Source of the DNA: Prinsepia uniflora
Taxonomy: Eukaryota; Streptophyta; Magnoliopsida; Rosales; Rosaceae
Assembly: GCA_032719365.1 (NCBI GenBank)
Contig: CM064865.1
Span: forward strand, 34,956,065-35,020,064
Reading direction: 5' to 3'
Length of the DNA stretch: 64,000 nt
The notes beneath the pieces are model-generated. The model searched no databases and was not told the origin of the DNA. It was given only the letters and a program-made list of their open reading frames with translations. The translations under genes were made by a program, and so were the position numbers. Below are positions 1 through 10,514 of the stretch, one piece after another (within the stretch, counting starts at the first letter, position 1; every line of letters starts with the position of its first letter).

Positions 1-410
1 ACATTAAAAAAGCCTGTGACTGTGAGAGAGTGGTCTGAAACATGGAGATGAAGCGAAAGAAACCCTAGGTTGCAGCTGCAGAGGAAGATTCCAGAAGTAA
101 ATGCTCAGCTGAGACAGAGTGAGAAAGTTGATTTCGGCATTTCGGTAACCAGTTTAGTTTGTCATCTGCTTCATTTTCCACCAATTTTTTTTTCTCTTCA
201 TTTAGTGAGCACAGCATTTTATGCAGCAGCTGTCTTAACTTTGTTCATCAATCTTCCATGGGCTTTTGAAGAGATCAAAGCCCACACATCATCTCTATTT
301 ATTCCTTTTTCAGAAATTGGCTGATATAACTTGTTTAGAGAAAATTATTTTAAAAATACATATTTCTAAAAAAATCTATTTAATTTAAAAGGTTTCATTT
401 TATATGTCAA
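1..410. other. unassigned flank left of the Tat element
   Basis: No recognisable gene. An 84-codon open frame at 70-324 (+) matches no family I know. A pyrimidine-rich tract ending in TTTAG near 210 looks like a splice acceptor, so this could be a piece of a host gene, but no second exon supports that. The last ~100 bases are AT-rich and abut the 5' LTR. Confidence 0.3.
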
Positions 411-1030
411 TGTTCATATCTAAACTAGTCGGCCTGACTAAAGATCAAATTGATTTGTCTTACTCAAAGCTAACCAAATTGATTTGTCTTACTCAAAGCT
501 AACCAAACTATGTTTGATCACCCAGCCCCCAGCCAACCCCAGATCATGCCAACAAGGTCAGGGCGACCCAAGAAGATCATATCTAATTGGGCATCCTGTA
601 GATTGGCCTAACTAGTCGGTCTCATTGCGAGCCAACCACAGATCGAATCTCTCTAGGCCGAGGACATCTAGTTGGCCAGACCCACTGACAAGTCATAAAT
701 ACTGCCCAGGATCACTACAGGACACCTGTCAGCTCCTAAATGCCATAACATTTATCGCACATTGACAAACACCAACAAACACATTCAATGCTACTATATA
801 TACAAGGGTATCCCCCTCCAAAAGGTAATGACAATCTTGCCCTCACGTTGCCTAAATTGCTACAGTAATCCTCCCACTTGAACTTACTTAAGCATCAGAG
901 ACTGTTAGGCCGCCACCACACCGGTGTCCCTTTGCTCTTACCCTCTCCCATTGCAAGTATTCATCCCCGAGAAGAGTACCAAAGAAGCTCAGCGAGGCAA
1001 GACTAAGTTGATCCATTTTTTGCATCAACA
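411..1030 (+). repeat. 5' LTR of the Tat-type element
   Basis: Starts TGTTCATATC and ends TGCATCAACA, matching the 3' LTR at 17328-17890 along its length. It is longer than the 3' copy, partly because a ~32-base segment near 446-507 (containing TTGATTTGTCTTACTC) is directly duplicated, and partly because of ~28 extra bases near 690-720. A TACTATATATAC stretch near 792 is the likely TATA region. Confidence 0.9.
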
Positions 1031-1032
1031 GA

Positions 1033-1050
1033 TTGACGCCGTTTGTGGGA
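1033..1050 (+). promoter_or_regulatory. probable primer binding site of the Tat-type element
   Basis: TTGACGCCGTTTGTGGGA begins 2 bases after the 5' LTR. Tat-lineage elements usually have a TGGCGCC...TGTGGGA sequence here as the tRNA primer site. The present copy differs at the start (TGACGCC). I do not assign the tRNA. Confidence 0.7.
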
Positions 1051-1101
1051 AGCTGAAACAACATCCCACACTCTCATTCACCAGATCAGTCATCCCAGAT
1101 C

Positions 1102-2869
1102 GTGCCCAGCACCATGTTGGACGAACAAGACGAAGGTGAGCTCAACCACACCTACTTTCCTCAAGGGAACCCAACGAGAAATGTCCCTGATGCCTACCGG
1201 CAAACATTGGATGACCTGATGCACGAGGTAGCTGCGCTGAAGGCCCACAATGCAAAAATCGATGCCAAGAACCAACTTCTGGCTGAGTAATACGTGAGTG
1301 CCCTTGCCATTGCCAGGATGTCCCAGCGCAAAGGCCAACGAGGGAAAAGACCAGCCGACCAATGTCAGGCGGAAACCCACCAGGTCGATCGGCCACATAC
1401 CGCTCACGTAATAGTCGAAAGGTCCTCGCCGTATCGACTAAAAAAACAACCCAGGACGAATCCCACATCTTCCAGACGACTCCTCATCCAGCCATCTAAA
1501 GTGGAACCTCAGGAACTATGATATATAAGGATGCTCGATAGTTTCTTGGAGGAACGTCAAGTCATTCCGGCTAAGCTCACCTATGAAACCTCTAACCATA
1601 GGACTTCAGAAGCACTCCAGTCCAATTCACACAACCGCCAAATCACTGTTGAAAACTCACGCCGAGTGGTGAACAACAGGGGTTGCTAGGAAACCTGAAA
1701 AGACGAAGCTCACCCACGAGAGAACCGTTACACGGACGAGGCAGACTCAACAACAAGCAACTATTCCCAAGGTCAGGAAGCAAAAGTCCTCCAGGACTGA
1801 AGCAGGAGACCAACTGAACACCACGCTGGCAAGCCCACCGATCAGAACGAGGATATCGAAGCCTTCTTGAGAAGAATACGTGCCCTAGAAGCAAAAGAAG
1901 ATAAGAATAAGGCGCCAGCCTTGAAGAAAACCAACCCTGGTCTTTCTCCGATAGGATCCTCCGATCTCGACACAGGACTGGAATGAAACCCTTGAAAATC
2001 GCCATGTACATGGGGAAGGGAGATCCCAACACCCACTGGAACAATTACACCTCTGCTCTAGCATACCGGGATGCCTCTGAGGACGAACAATGTCTCATCT
2101 TCAGCTCCACCATCATGAATGCAGCCCTAAACTGGTTCTATCGCCTACACTCCACTTTCCTAAGCCAATTCATGATCCAAACCGTCAGGCTCATCTCCAC
2201 TGAGGACCACTTCTTTATCAGGCAGAAGGAGGATGAAATACTCTAGAGATATGCCGCAAGATTCAGCCTCGAATATTCTCGCTACCAAGACACAAACGAT
2301 AAGGCTGATTTTAACACCTTCAAGAATGGCCTCAAGGAATCCCCCTTCAAGTATGCAGCCCATACTGAGGATTGGGGAAGCTACGCCGAACTTATGCGTA
2401 GGGCCAGCATCTATGCCAAGGCCAAATTCTTCCATAGCCCTCCTAGGAAGAGCAGGGACACGCACCCTATGCCCCTAGCGACCAACCTGGGGAGAAATCA
2501 CCAACGCCCCAACCACAACCAAGGTAGAAACCACTCTGAAACGGGTAAACGGAAGCTCAACCTCGAATCCCAACACCTTGACAAAAAAGGGCGATCTGGT
2601 CTCAATGACCGAGATTATCGGCGTGGTAATAACGTCCACGAGGACCGGGGGTTTGTAGGCGACAGTTCAGGCCCCATGTCTTGTTGAATGTGGAAGAGAT
2701 GATCCCGAAGGCCAAGCCTAGGAACCCCAACTACCGGCCTATCGTCAACAAGGAAGCCTTCTACCAGTACCACATGTACAATGGTCATACCATCGAGGAA
2801 TGCATCGCATTCAAGGAAATCGTCAAGCAACTTGTTCCCGAAGGTAGACTTGACTAGTTCCTACCCCGA
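1102..2869 (+). pseudogene. gag: gag of the Tat-type element, broken
   Basis: Structural (capsid/nucleocapsid) protein remnant. A start at 1102 opens a 62-codon frame that stops at 1290. Related coding then appears in different frames. The capsid-like core lies at 1983-2246 and carries the aromatic ALNWFYRL motif typical of plant Ty3 gag. A nucleocapsid-like stretch at 2748-2862 keeps the His-x(3)-Gly-His-x(4)-Cys spacing (HMYNGHTIEEC), but the expected first Cys is Tyr, so the zinc knuckle is lost. At least three frame changes and several stops separate the pieces. It is followed by the protease remnant. Confidence 0.8.
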
Positions 2870-3081
2870 GCATAGGCTGCCCCGGCTCGCCTCCAAATAA
2901 ACACCATCAGCAAGGGCTAACCATATCCTTCCTCATTACATCCAACCAAGCAAAGAAAGGCTTCCAGAGAGCTTCAAATTCAAGCCAGCAAGTACTTAGC
3001 ATCAGCGCCAGCCGATCTCTGGAAAGTTAGCAAAATTCGAATGGCGACGATCACCTTTTTTTTTAAGAAGAAAGAGGTATC

Positions 3082-3411
3082 GTGTTTTCACAGGACGAAC
3101 CCCTCATCATTCGAGCGCTCCTATCCAACTACGACGTCGGCCGCATCCTCGTCGAAACTGGCAACTCAGTCAATGTTCTTTTATGGGAAGCCTTCCGGCA
3201 GATGGGCTTAGACGAGAAGGAGCTAGACCGCAAGGTCACACCCCTTCTGGGTTTTTCAGGCGATTCTATCTTGCCAAAGGGTATAATCACCCTACCAATC
3301 ATCATAGGCACCGACCCTCAGACTGCTTCGACACTCACCACTTTCCTCATGGTCAATTACCCGACAACCTATAATGCGATCCTCTGGCGAGGCTTACTCA
3401 ACCAGATGTGA
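3082..3411 (+). pseudogene. retroviral-type aspartic protease remnant of the Tat-type element
   Basis: A 109-codon frame covers the protease fold. The catalytic triad reads VETGNSVNVL where D-T/S-G is expected, so the catalytic Asp codon is GAA (Glu) at 3154-3156. Downstream, a hydrophobic flap-like stretch (LLGFSGDSILPKGIITL) and a YNAI motif match plant Ty3 proteases. The enzyme would release Gag and Pol proteins, but the D-to-E change should inactivate it. It is separated from RT by out-of-frame sequence at 3412-3677. Confidence 0.85.
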
Positions 3412-3677
3412 GCTATCGTATCAACACACATGCTGCTGATGAAATTCCCAACACCCACTGGAACAAGCTAGGTATATGGAGACCAGCTATCCGCAAGGAC
3501 ATGCTACGCCACAACCCTCACCAAAACAAGCCAGCGTCTTTTGGAGGCAACGAAGACACTTTTGGTCACAAAAATGACACTTGGCGACGACCCTGTGAAC
3601 CCCAAGTACATGCGTGAACTCAGGGACAACCCCCGGAGGACCCTCGAGACTTGTCACATATGCCCTAGGCAGAACCC

Positions 3678-4545
3678 GTGGAGGAGACTGAGACAATCCC
3701 ACTTTCCGATATACACAAGGACCGCCAGGTTCGAATAGGATCCAAGCTGAAGCCTAGAATCCGCTCTGCCCTCATCAAGTTCCTCCAGGACAATGCAGAA
3801 ATATTCGCATGGTCCAACGTGGACATGCCAAGCATCTCCACTGATGTGATCTGCCACAGACTTACCGTCGACCCCTTCTTCAAGCCAATCACGCAGAAGC
3901 AGTGGTGCTACAATGCAGAAAGAAAACTAGCCATGCACGCCGAGATCACCAAGCTCAGCACCATCCACTTCGTTCAGAAGGATATCTAAGTCGCTTGGGT
4001 CGCCAACATGGTTTAGGTCAAGAAGCCTACGGGACTCTGGCGCATGTGCATCGAGTTCACAAATTTGAACAAGGATTGTCCAAAAGACAGTTTCTCCCTC
4101 CCCAAAATCGACATGCTTGTGGACACCACCGCAAGGCACGAGCTACTCAGTTTCATGGAGGCATACTTTGGATACAACCCGATCCTCATGACTCCAGAAG
4201 ATCAGATCCACACTAGTTTCAGGACCAACCTGGGTATCTACTGCTCCAATGTCATGCCCTTTGGCCTCATGAACGCGGGAGCAACCTACAAGTGCTTCGT
4301 GGACGACATGCTTGCCAAAAGAAAAACGGCAGACGAACACATCTCCAACCTGGCCAGAATGTTCAAGGTCCTAAAGGAGTATAAAATGCGCCTCAACCGT
4401 GCCAAGTGCGTCTTCGGCGTGGGTTCGGGCAAGTTTATGGGGTACATGATTAGCCAGTGTGGGATCGAGGCCAATCCAAAAAAAATCAAGGGCATCCTGG
4501 ACATACAACCCCCTCAAACACAAGAAAATTCAGATCCTAATGGGG
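3678..4545 (+). pseudogene. pol: reverse transcriptase remnant of the Tat-type element
   Basis: Fingers and palm of a Ty3/gypsy RT. The leader (EIFAWSNVDMP, DVICHRLTVDP) lies at 3790-3885. Stops occur at about 3987 and 4012. The palm runs from 4044 with NLNKDCPKDSF and SFMEAYFGYN; the motif A Asp is Glu (GAG at 4158-4160). MPFGLMNAGATYK is followed almost directly by FVDDML (4296-4307), so about 17 residues normally lying between GATY and the (Y/F)VDD box are missing in frame. The thumb (KFMGYMISQCGIEANP) ends near 4480. Motif A is lost and the palm is shortened, so this is inactive. Confidence 0.9.
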
Positions 4546-5062
4546 CAGGTGGCGGCCCTCACTCGCTTCATCTCTAAGGAAAAGGACAAATGCACTTCCG
4601 CATGCCCATGTTGGAAGCTATACGTCGACGGAACCGCTTGCCACAACGGATCAGGAGCCGGGCTGGTCCTCATATCTCCCGATGAGGTAAAACCCGAGTA
4701 TGCTCTCTGCCTCAGCTTCAGAGCCTCCAACAATAAGGTAGAGTGTGAGGCCCTCTTGGCTGGCCTACTTCTTGCAAAAAACATGGAAGCTAAGCAATTG
4801 CGCATCTTCTGCGACTCCTAGCTGGTTGTCAGCCACATAAACGATGACTTCGAGGCCAAGGACGGGTCCATGACTCTTTACCTGACCCTCACCGAGCAAC
4901 TCCTCCAAGCTTTTCCAGCGTTTGAGATAGCGAAGATTCCGCGATCAGAAAACAGTCACGCTGACGCCCTTGCCCGCCTCACATTATCTCTCAACGAGAA
5001 GGACGGACGGCGGGTTTTGGTCAAAATTCAACACAGGCCCAACACCAGACCAAACCCATTAT
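4546..5062 (+). pseudogene. second (archaeal-like) RNase H domain of the Tat-type element
   Basis: WKLYVDGTACHNGSGAGLVL at 4613 onward is the start of the extra RNase H domain found in Tat-lineage Pol. NNKVECEALLAGL supplies the acidic residue region, FCDS*LVV has a stop at 4819, and IPRSENSHADALARL near 4945-4980 is the C-terminal motif. The usual first RNase H and its connection are absent: the RT thumb tail (RFISKEKDKC) joins directly to this domain, implying loss of roughly 200 or more codons near 4590-4605. Confidence 0.85.
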
Positions 5063-5089
5063 GAACCATCAACACCAGCCCAACTTTGA

Positions 5090-6314
5090 TGGACCCTATC
5101 AAGGTCCACTTGCAGGACAGTTCTCTCCTGGACGACAAGCTTGAGGCCAAGAAAATCACGCGGCAGGCTGTTCGCTACACCATTTAGCACGACCACCTCT
5201 ACAAGCGCAGCTTCACCACCCCACTTCTAAAATTCCTTACACCAGAATTGGGGGACTAAGTTCTCAAAGAAATGCATAAAGGCATATGTGGAGACCATTC
5301 GGGTGCACGCACTTTGACACACAAGGCATTCTGTCAAGGTTACTTTTAGCCAACAATGCTTGCTGATGCCACTGTACTTGCCCAGAAGTGCGACAAGCGT
5401 CAATGGAATGCCCAGATTCCTCACATTCCAACGGAACACTTCACCTCCATGATGAGCCCCTGGCCCTTTTCATAATGAGGACTCGACCCGATAGGATAAA
5501 TGCCTACGAGCAGGGGGGAGGTAAACTTTGTCGTGGTGGCCGTGGACTACTTTACTAAATGGGCTGAGGTGAATCCCCTAGCATCCATCACAGCAGCTCA
5601 GATCGAAACCTTCATATATCAAAACATCATCTGCGGTTTGGAATTCTGCACACTATCGTGACTGATAATGGGAAAAAATTCGATTGTAATCGTTTCAGAG
5701 AATTCTGCCAGACCTACGACATCAAACTACTCTTTGCATCTCCGACCCACCCTCAATCCAACGGACAGGTCGAAGCCGTCAACAAGAACATCAAATACAA
5801 CCTGAAGAAGCACCTCGATGAAGAAAAGGGAAAATGGGCAGACATCATCAGTGATGTCCTCTGGTCTCACCGTACCTCATATAAGATAGCCACGAACGAG
5901 ATGCCCTTCGCTTTGGCATTTTTCACCGAGGTCGTCGTCCTTACGGAAGTTGAAGCCCACCGTCTCTTCTCATACGACCCCGACACCAACAATCAGCAAA
6001 TCGCACTCAACCTTGACCTCTTTGAGGAACGACGTGAGTAAGCTAACCTGAAGAACACGACCTACAAACAAAGGGTGGCTAAATACTACGACTCCAGGGT
6101 TCGCCATCGAAGTTTTAGAGTGGGGGACTTGGTCCTTCATAGGGTCAACCTTGGCACTAGGGAAAAATTAGTTAGGACCTTTGCTCCAAATTGGAAAGGT
6201 CCATACGCAGTTTCAAGGGTTTGTTGAGAGGGCACTTACGAACTTCAAACCACAGATGGAAAGACACTCCCACATCCGTGGAATATGGACCACCTCAAGT
6301 ATTACTACAAATGA
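5090..6314 (+). pseudogene. integrase of the Tat-type element, frameshifted
   Basis: An HHCC-like zinc region lies at 5270-5410, with the last Cys replaced (KCDKRQ). The catalytic core follows: VVAVDYFTKWAE with Asp at 5545-5547, TDNGKKF with Asp at 5664-5666, and SNGQVEAVNK with Glu at 5772-5774. The last two are separated by exactly 35 residues, as in DD35E. A frameshift lies between the first and second Asp (about 5600-5657), and further stops occur at 5183, 5258, 5348 and 6040. A GPY/F-like C-terminal region (APNWKGPYAV) sits near 6183-6212. The frame ends with TGA at 6312-6314. No chromodomain is seen, which is expected for Tat. Confidence 0.9.
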
Positions 6315-6953
6315 GAACATTGTAAAACACCGCAAGGTGCAAGGCCCACGACCACAACTGTTGTACTCATTTTTTAGCACCCCTAGTATTATCAATGAAT
6401 GAAATTTTCACCTTCTCTCGCCTATTTCACTTTTACTATTTTTTTGTTCCAATTGTTAGGCAATAGTTCTTTAAAAAAAACCCAACAACATACTCGGTCA
6501 GCCATGGTCGAGCATCAACCGGATACTTGACCAAATTGATGAACTGAGAATCATCCTGCCAACCTTCGATATGATTGGCCACTAAAACAAGAACGATAAT
6601 AATTATGATTGGCCTACATTCTAGCCTCTAAAGCCTCAAACCGATCGTATTGTATCGGCCTACATTAGCCCCTCTACATCCTAAAGAAGTCTTCTCGTGT
6701 CATACTACTTTGGAATGGCACTTGTCTATGGTTTTGTTAGTTTAGTTAATTATCATTTAACTAACCGACCAAACAAGCCGATACAAAGACACCTGTCGTT
6801 CACAACCTACACTTGGTCATTTTCATCCATCTACTTTGACATTCATACCGTTACACATTAATTTCCAAAAACCTTATTTTATTTATGATGAAAGTTCAAG
6901 TACATTGTCTCATAGCCAAATTATATATTTGGGACCTTTCCTTACCTAATCTA
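6315..6953. other. non-coding spacer between pol and the antisense ORF
   Basis: No coding potential on either strand. AT-rich, with scattered direct copies of an ATTGGCC / GATCGG word also used in the 3' tandem repeats. Probably the untranslated region downstream of pol. Confidence 0.5.
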
Positions 6954-7464
6954 CTAACCCCCCTCAACCCTTTCTCCTTGCTCGTCTACCACCTGTTCGG
7001 CTGGCCCTTCATGCTCATCCAACGGGCCCTCTTCCTGGCCGACATCTAGATCCTCAGCCACCCCCTTCGAGTCCATCTCCTCGTCATCATCGGGAAGGGG
7101 GTATCCTTCCTCGTCCATATAATCCTGAATTCGAGGAGGAGACTTGAGCCAGGGGAAGGCAATGGGCATTCTAAGGTTCGAGAGTAAAAACTTTTTATAA
7201 AACCCATCCTCGAGGGCCGCCCCAAATTTCGGTAAGGCCCTCTCGTACTCATTCAAAGCCTTAAACTCCTCCACGCGGACCTTCTTTGCAGAGGCTAGTT
7301 GTTCGGCTAGCTTTGCATTGGCCGACTCCTACTCTGCCAAATAGGCCCTAGATTCCTCAGCCAGAGCGGCTGCCTCAACCTCCATGGCCTTCAACTTCAG
7401 CTCCAGCTCCATTTTTGCCTCCAGTGCTTGGTTGAAGAGCCCTTTGTTGTTGGCCTATGCTTGC
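6954..7464 (-). pseudogene. antisense ORF of the Tat-type element, C-terminal part
   Basis: Read on the minus strand from the insertion point at 7464 down to 6954. It encodes an alanine/glutamate/lysine-rich coiled coil (MELELKLKAMEVEAAALAEE), a single stop near 7333, then a hydrophobic-aromatic patch (FYKKFLLSNLRMPIAFPW) and a strongly acidic tail (YPLPDDDEEMD). It continues the frame whose N-terminal part is at 10515-12794. The two are separated by the solo LTR at 7465-10509. Tat-lineage elements are known to carry such an extra ORF opposite to gag-pol; its function is unknown. Confidence 0.7.
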
Positions 7465-10400
7465 TGTAACAACCCGTCCCGAGAGCCGGGATTAGTGGAG
7501 TGATTAAGGTGGGATTAGCAGGGCTAATCGGTGGTTAGTTGGTCCCGATAAGGTCATTGGCTTAGAATGACGATTTTGCCCCTAGTTCGGGCAAAAAGTT
7601 GATTTTTAGTTCGGGTGGTCAAGTGGACTTTTACCGGTGACCAGGACATAGTTTAGGACGTCACGAACCCATAGGCAGGTGGTATGCTTGATTCCGACAT
7701 CCGAGGAGGAAGTTGTGATGTTCGGAAGGTTGGGGGCATAACCGTAATTTGGGTAAAATAGGGGGAATAGTTGACTTTTTGTATAATCGGGTTTTGAGAT
7801 GTTGACCTAGGATGGTTAGATAGATCTCGTCGTCCTGAGTTCGATGACAGGCGGCACGTATTCATCGGGCTTACGAGGTGTGAGATACGGGTCTAGAAAG
7901 GTAGTGGCAAAACCGTAATTTTGAGTTAAACAGAAGGGTATTTTGGTCTTTTACACCTGGGGAATTGTGCAGAGAGAAGGGCAGGTGGACGGCTGGGATG
8001 GAGCCATTTGGTGAGAGACTGAAGTGGATGGTGACACGTGGATGGCCACCAGAGGGTTCTAGGATTGTCTAAAATAGACACGGGTACATTTTGGGTGGAT
8101 TTAAACCGTGCATTTGGTTTTGGGAAGAACAGAAACAGAGAGGTGAGGCGGTGAGGTTCTTGGTCGATTCAGTGAGGGTGTGAGGTTTTGGTGAATGGTG
8201 AGAGTGACAGAGAGGAGAAGAATAGCTGGTAATTGGGTTTTGGGAGTGAATCGTGGGGGATAAGTGCTGGTGGTGAGGTCTGAATTTCAGAGAAAACAGA
8301 GAGAGTTGTGGGACAGAGGTGGTGGCTGTGCCGTGTGTTGGCTTAATTCAGGCTGAGAGAAGACTAGAATGGCTCTGTGGACTCCAGGGAGTGCGACGGT
8401 GTGCACGGCGGCGATCGACAGCAGGTAATCCCTCACCCCCGTTCAGTTACTCTGTTTTTCCGTTAAGTTCAAATCGTGAGTCGTGAGTTTAGAGGACGAG
8501 TCGAGAGTTTTGGGGAGTTGGGTGAGACTCAGTGATGTCCTAGGAGTCGTCTACGGTGGTTGCCGTGATGGGGGAACGGCTGGTTGGTCGGGATGAAGAA
8601 CAGGGGATTGATCGGGTCTTCCTTCGAGTTAGGGACGATGATATAGGGGTTGTGTTGAGGCGTCTGAGTAAGGGGAATAGATTGTGGAGGATTGGACGAA
8701 GAGGATGGTGCAGAGAGGGAGGAGAATGGTGGCCGGACGGTGGAGAACAGGTCTCGCCGGTCCAGTTGCAGCGGCCGGTTCAGCACAGTGCACTCGAGGT
8801 TGCGGGTGACACTGTAGCTGGCGCGTGAGGCCCACGCGCAGCCACTTTGGGCGGCGCGTGGAGGCGCGTGCGGCAGTTCTGGGGAAAATGGTCAACATGG
8901 TTTTTGGTCTAGGTGTTGTGATGAGTCTATTGGAATTAGTTTCAGGTTAATCGGACGTCGTTTGAGGTTAGTTCTGCGAGGTCGAAGGTCTGGGGTCCCG
9001 GGTAAGGTACGCTTAGAAGTTCGGGAAAATTATGGGGCTTTAGTATGAGTAGCGTGAAGTAGTTAGTAACTCCGTTATGGAATTTGGACAGGTTCGGGAA
9101 AGCCGAGGATAGCGAATGGCCGGGGACGGCGTAAATGCGCGCGTATCGAGGCGACGCTGAAATGGTCTGTGAGTGGACTTTGTTTTTTTTTTTAACTCTT
9201 GATGCATGCATATATGTTTTTATATGATTTCTATACTCGCTTCTATGATGTGAGTTATGTTTGTACTGGTTTATGGTTTTGTACGTTTTTCGAGGAAAAT
9301 GACAGTTTACACGTTTTACGAGGTTTTGATAACTATCGTGATTTGAACCTGGTTTTAACGGTCAGATTTTAAGGAAAGTAAAGGATTTTGAAAAGTATTT
9401 TCGGGCTTGAGGCCCAATTCAAAGGTGTCTTCGGAAATGAGATTTCGGTTTTCGGAATCGGAATTCCGGGTGACGATTCGGGATTCGATTCGGGACTTGA
9501 AGCGGATTTCGGGTTTGGGTTCGGAATGGTTATTCCGGATGCTAGCTTACGGAATGATGGTTGCGGACTCGGACCGGAAAATGAGAAGGAAATGAGTTCT
9601 GGGTCTGGATTCGGAATGACGGTTATGGATGCTGGAAGGGCATCAGACCAGTGGTTTCGGATTCGGGTTTGGATATGGAAATGGAAAATGATTTTAAATG
9701 GTTTTGGATTGGATTTGCTGGATCTAGATATTGGGTTTAAAGACCCGGATATATGTGACGGGGGACCGGCCGGATTGGGTTTAAAGACCCGGATTGAGTT
9801 TAAAGACTCGGGAGTTTAAAGACTCGGATATATTGATTTTCCCCCGTAGGCCTTTGAGTTTAAAGACTCGGGAGTTTAAAGACTCGGATATGATTAAGGC
9901 CTGGATTGAGTTTAAAGACTCGGGAGTTTAAAGACTCGGATAGATCCAGCAGGTTCGATGAATGAGAATGTGGTTTTAAATGTGTTTTGGGTTTTCACTG
10001 AGACTTGATGATGATGTTTTGGGCAGTAGCCCGGATGAAATGGTTTTCATTGGTTATAATGGCTTCCGGTGATATTGGGGCTGAGGCCCGGGTTTTGGAA
10101 AAAGGAAAAATGTGCTTTGGTTTTCGTACATGGTTTTATGATATGAAATTGATATGCATGCATTGGTTTTCAAAACGGAGGGTATAAATGTAGGTGTTTT
10201 CTGATAACTGTTTTGAACTTGACTTTTATTTTTGTCCACTCACAGTCTTTTCGTGTTTTCGATACCCTCCAGGTTGCTGCAGTGCGGGCTGTCGGTTGAG
10301 AGAGATGGAGACATCACATGCCCAATCCACAGTAGGCTCTGCGCACTCTGGGAAGTTTGAGGTTGTTGAGGTGGTTGGTCTGGAACTCCCTTGTCCGACT

Positions 10401-10509
10401 TACGTGTCACACGGAGGTTAGGCGGTTGTTTAACCCTCGTGTCATGCGTACGTTAGACGGGAGCGGGGTTTAGCCCTTAATCCCGGGGGATTAGGGGTGG
10501 GCCCTGACA
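7465..10509 (+). mobile_element. 3.0-kb solo LTR, subfamily A, in the Tat antisense ORF
   Basis: Begins TGTAACAACCCGTCCC and ends GGGCCCTGACA, flanked by a perfect 5-base duplication CTTGC (7460-7464 and 10510-10514). There is no internal region or second LTR, so it is a solo LTR left by LTR-LTR recombination. Contents in order: TTTTGCCC...GGGCAAAA inverted repeat near 7571; GC-rich GCGCGTG module near 8820-8870; exon-like 77 nt at 9092-9168; GTGAGTGGAC at 9169-9178; hairpin minisatellite 9733-9939; GTCCACTCAC at 10234-10243; stem-loop 10393-10458. The longest open frame (9388-9819) is repeat-encoded and not a gene. Confidence 0.95.
9733..9939 (+). repeat. hairpin minisatellite in the solo LTR
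   Basis: Repeated units of the form stem-TTTAAAG-stem: GGGTTTAAAGACCC at 9733-9746 and 9777-9790, then GAGTTTAAAGACTC at 9796-9809, 9812-9825 and several later copies. Each unit can fold on itself (GGGT with ACCC, GAGT with ACTC). The stem change is compensatory. Confidence 0.85.
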
Positions 10510-10514
10510 CTTGC

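Noticed and set aside
411..6314. Possible endogenous pararetrovirus instead of a retrotransposon
   Set aside because: LTRs, a DD35E integrase and the Tat-type second RNase H are present, and no movement or coat protein is seen.
9388..9819. 143-codon open frame rich in Gly, Phe and Asp
   Set aside because: It is produced by imperfect GATTCGGA-type and TTTAAAGACTCGG repeats in a solo LTR, and equivalent LTRs (13466-16550, 36784-39911) do not keep the frame intact.
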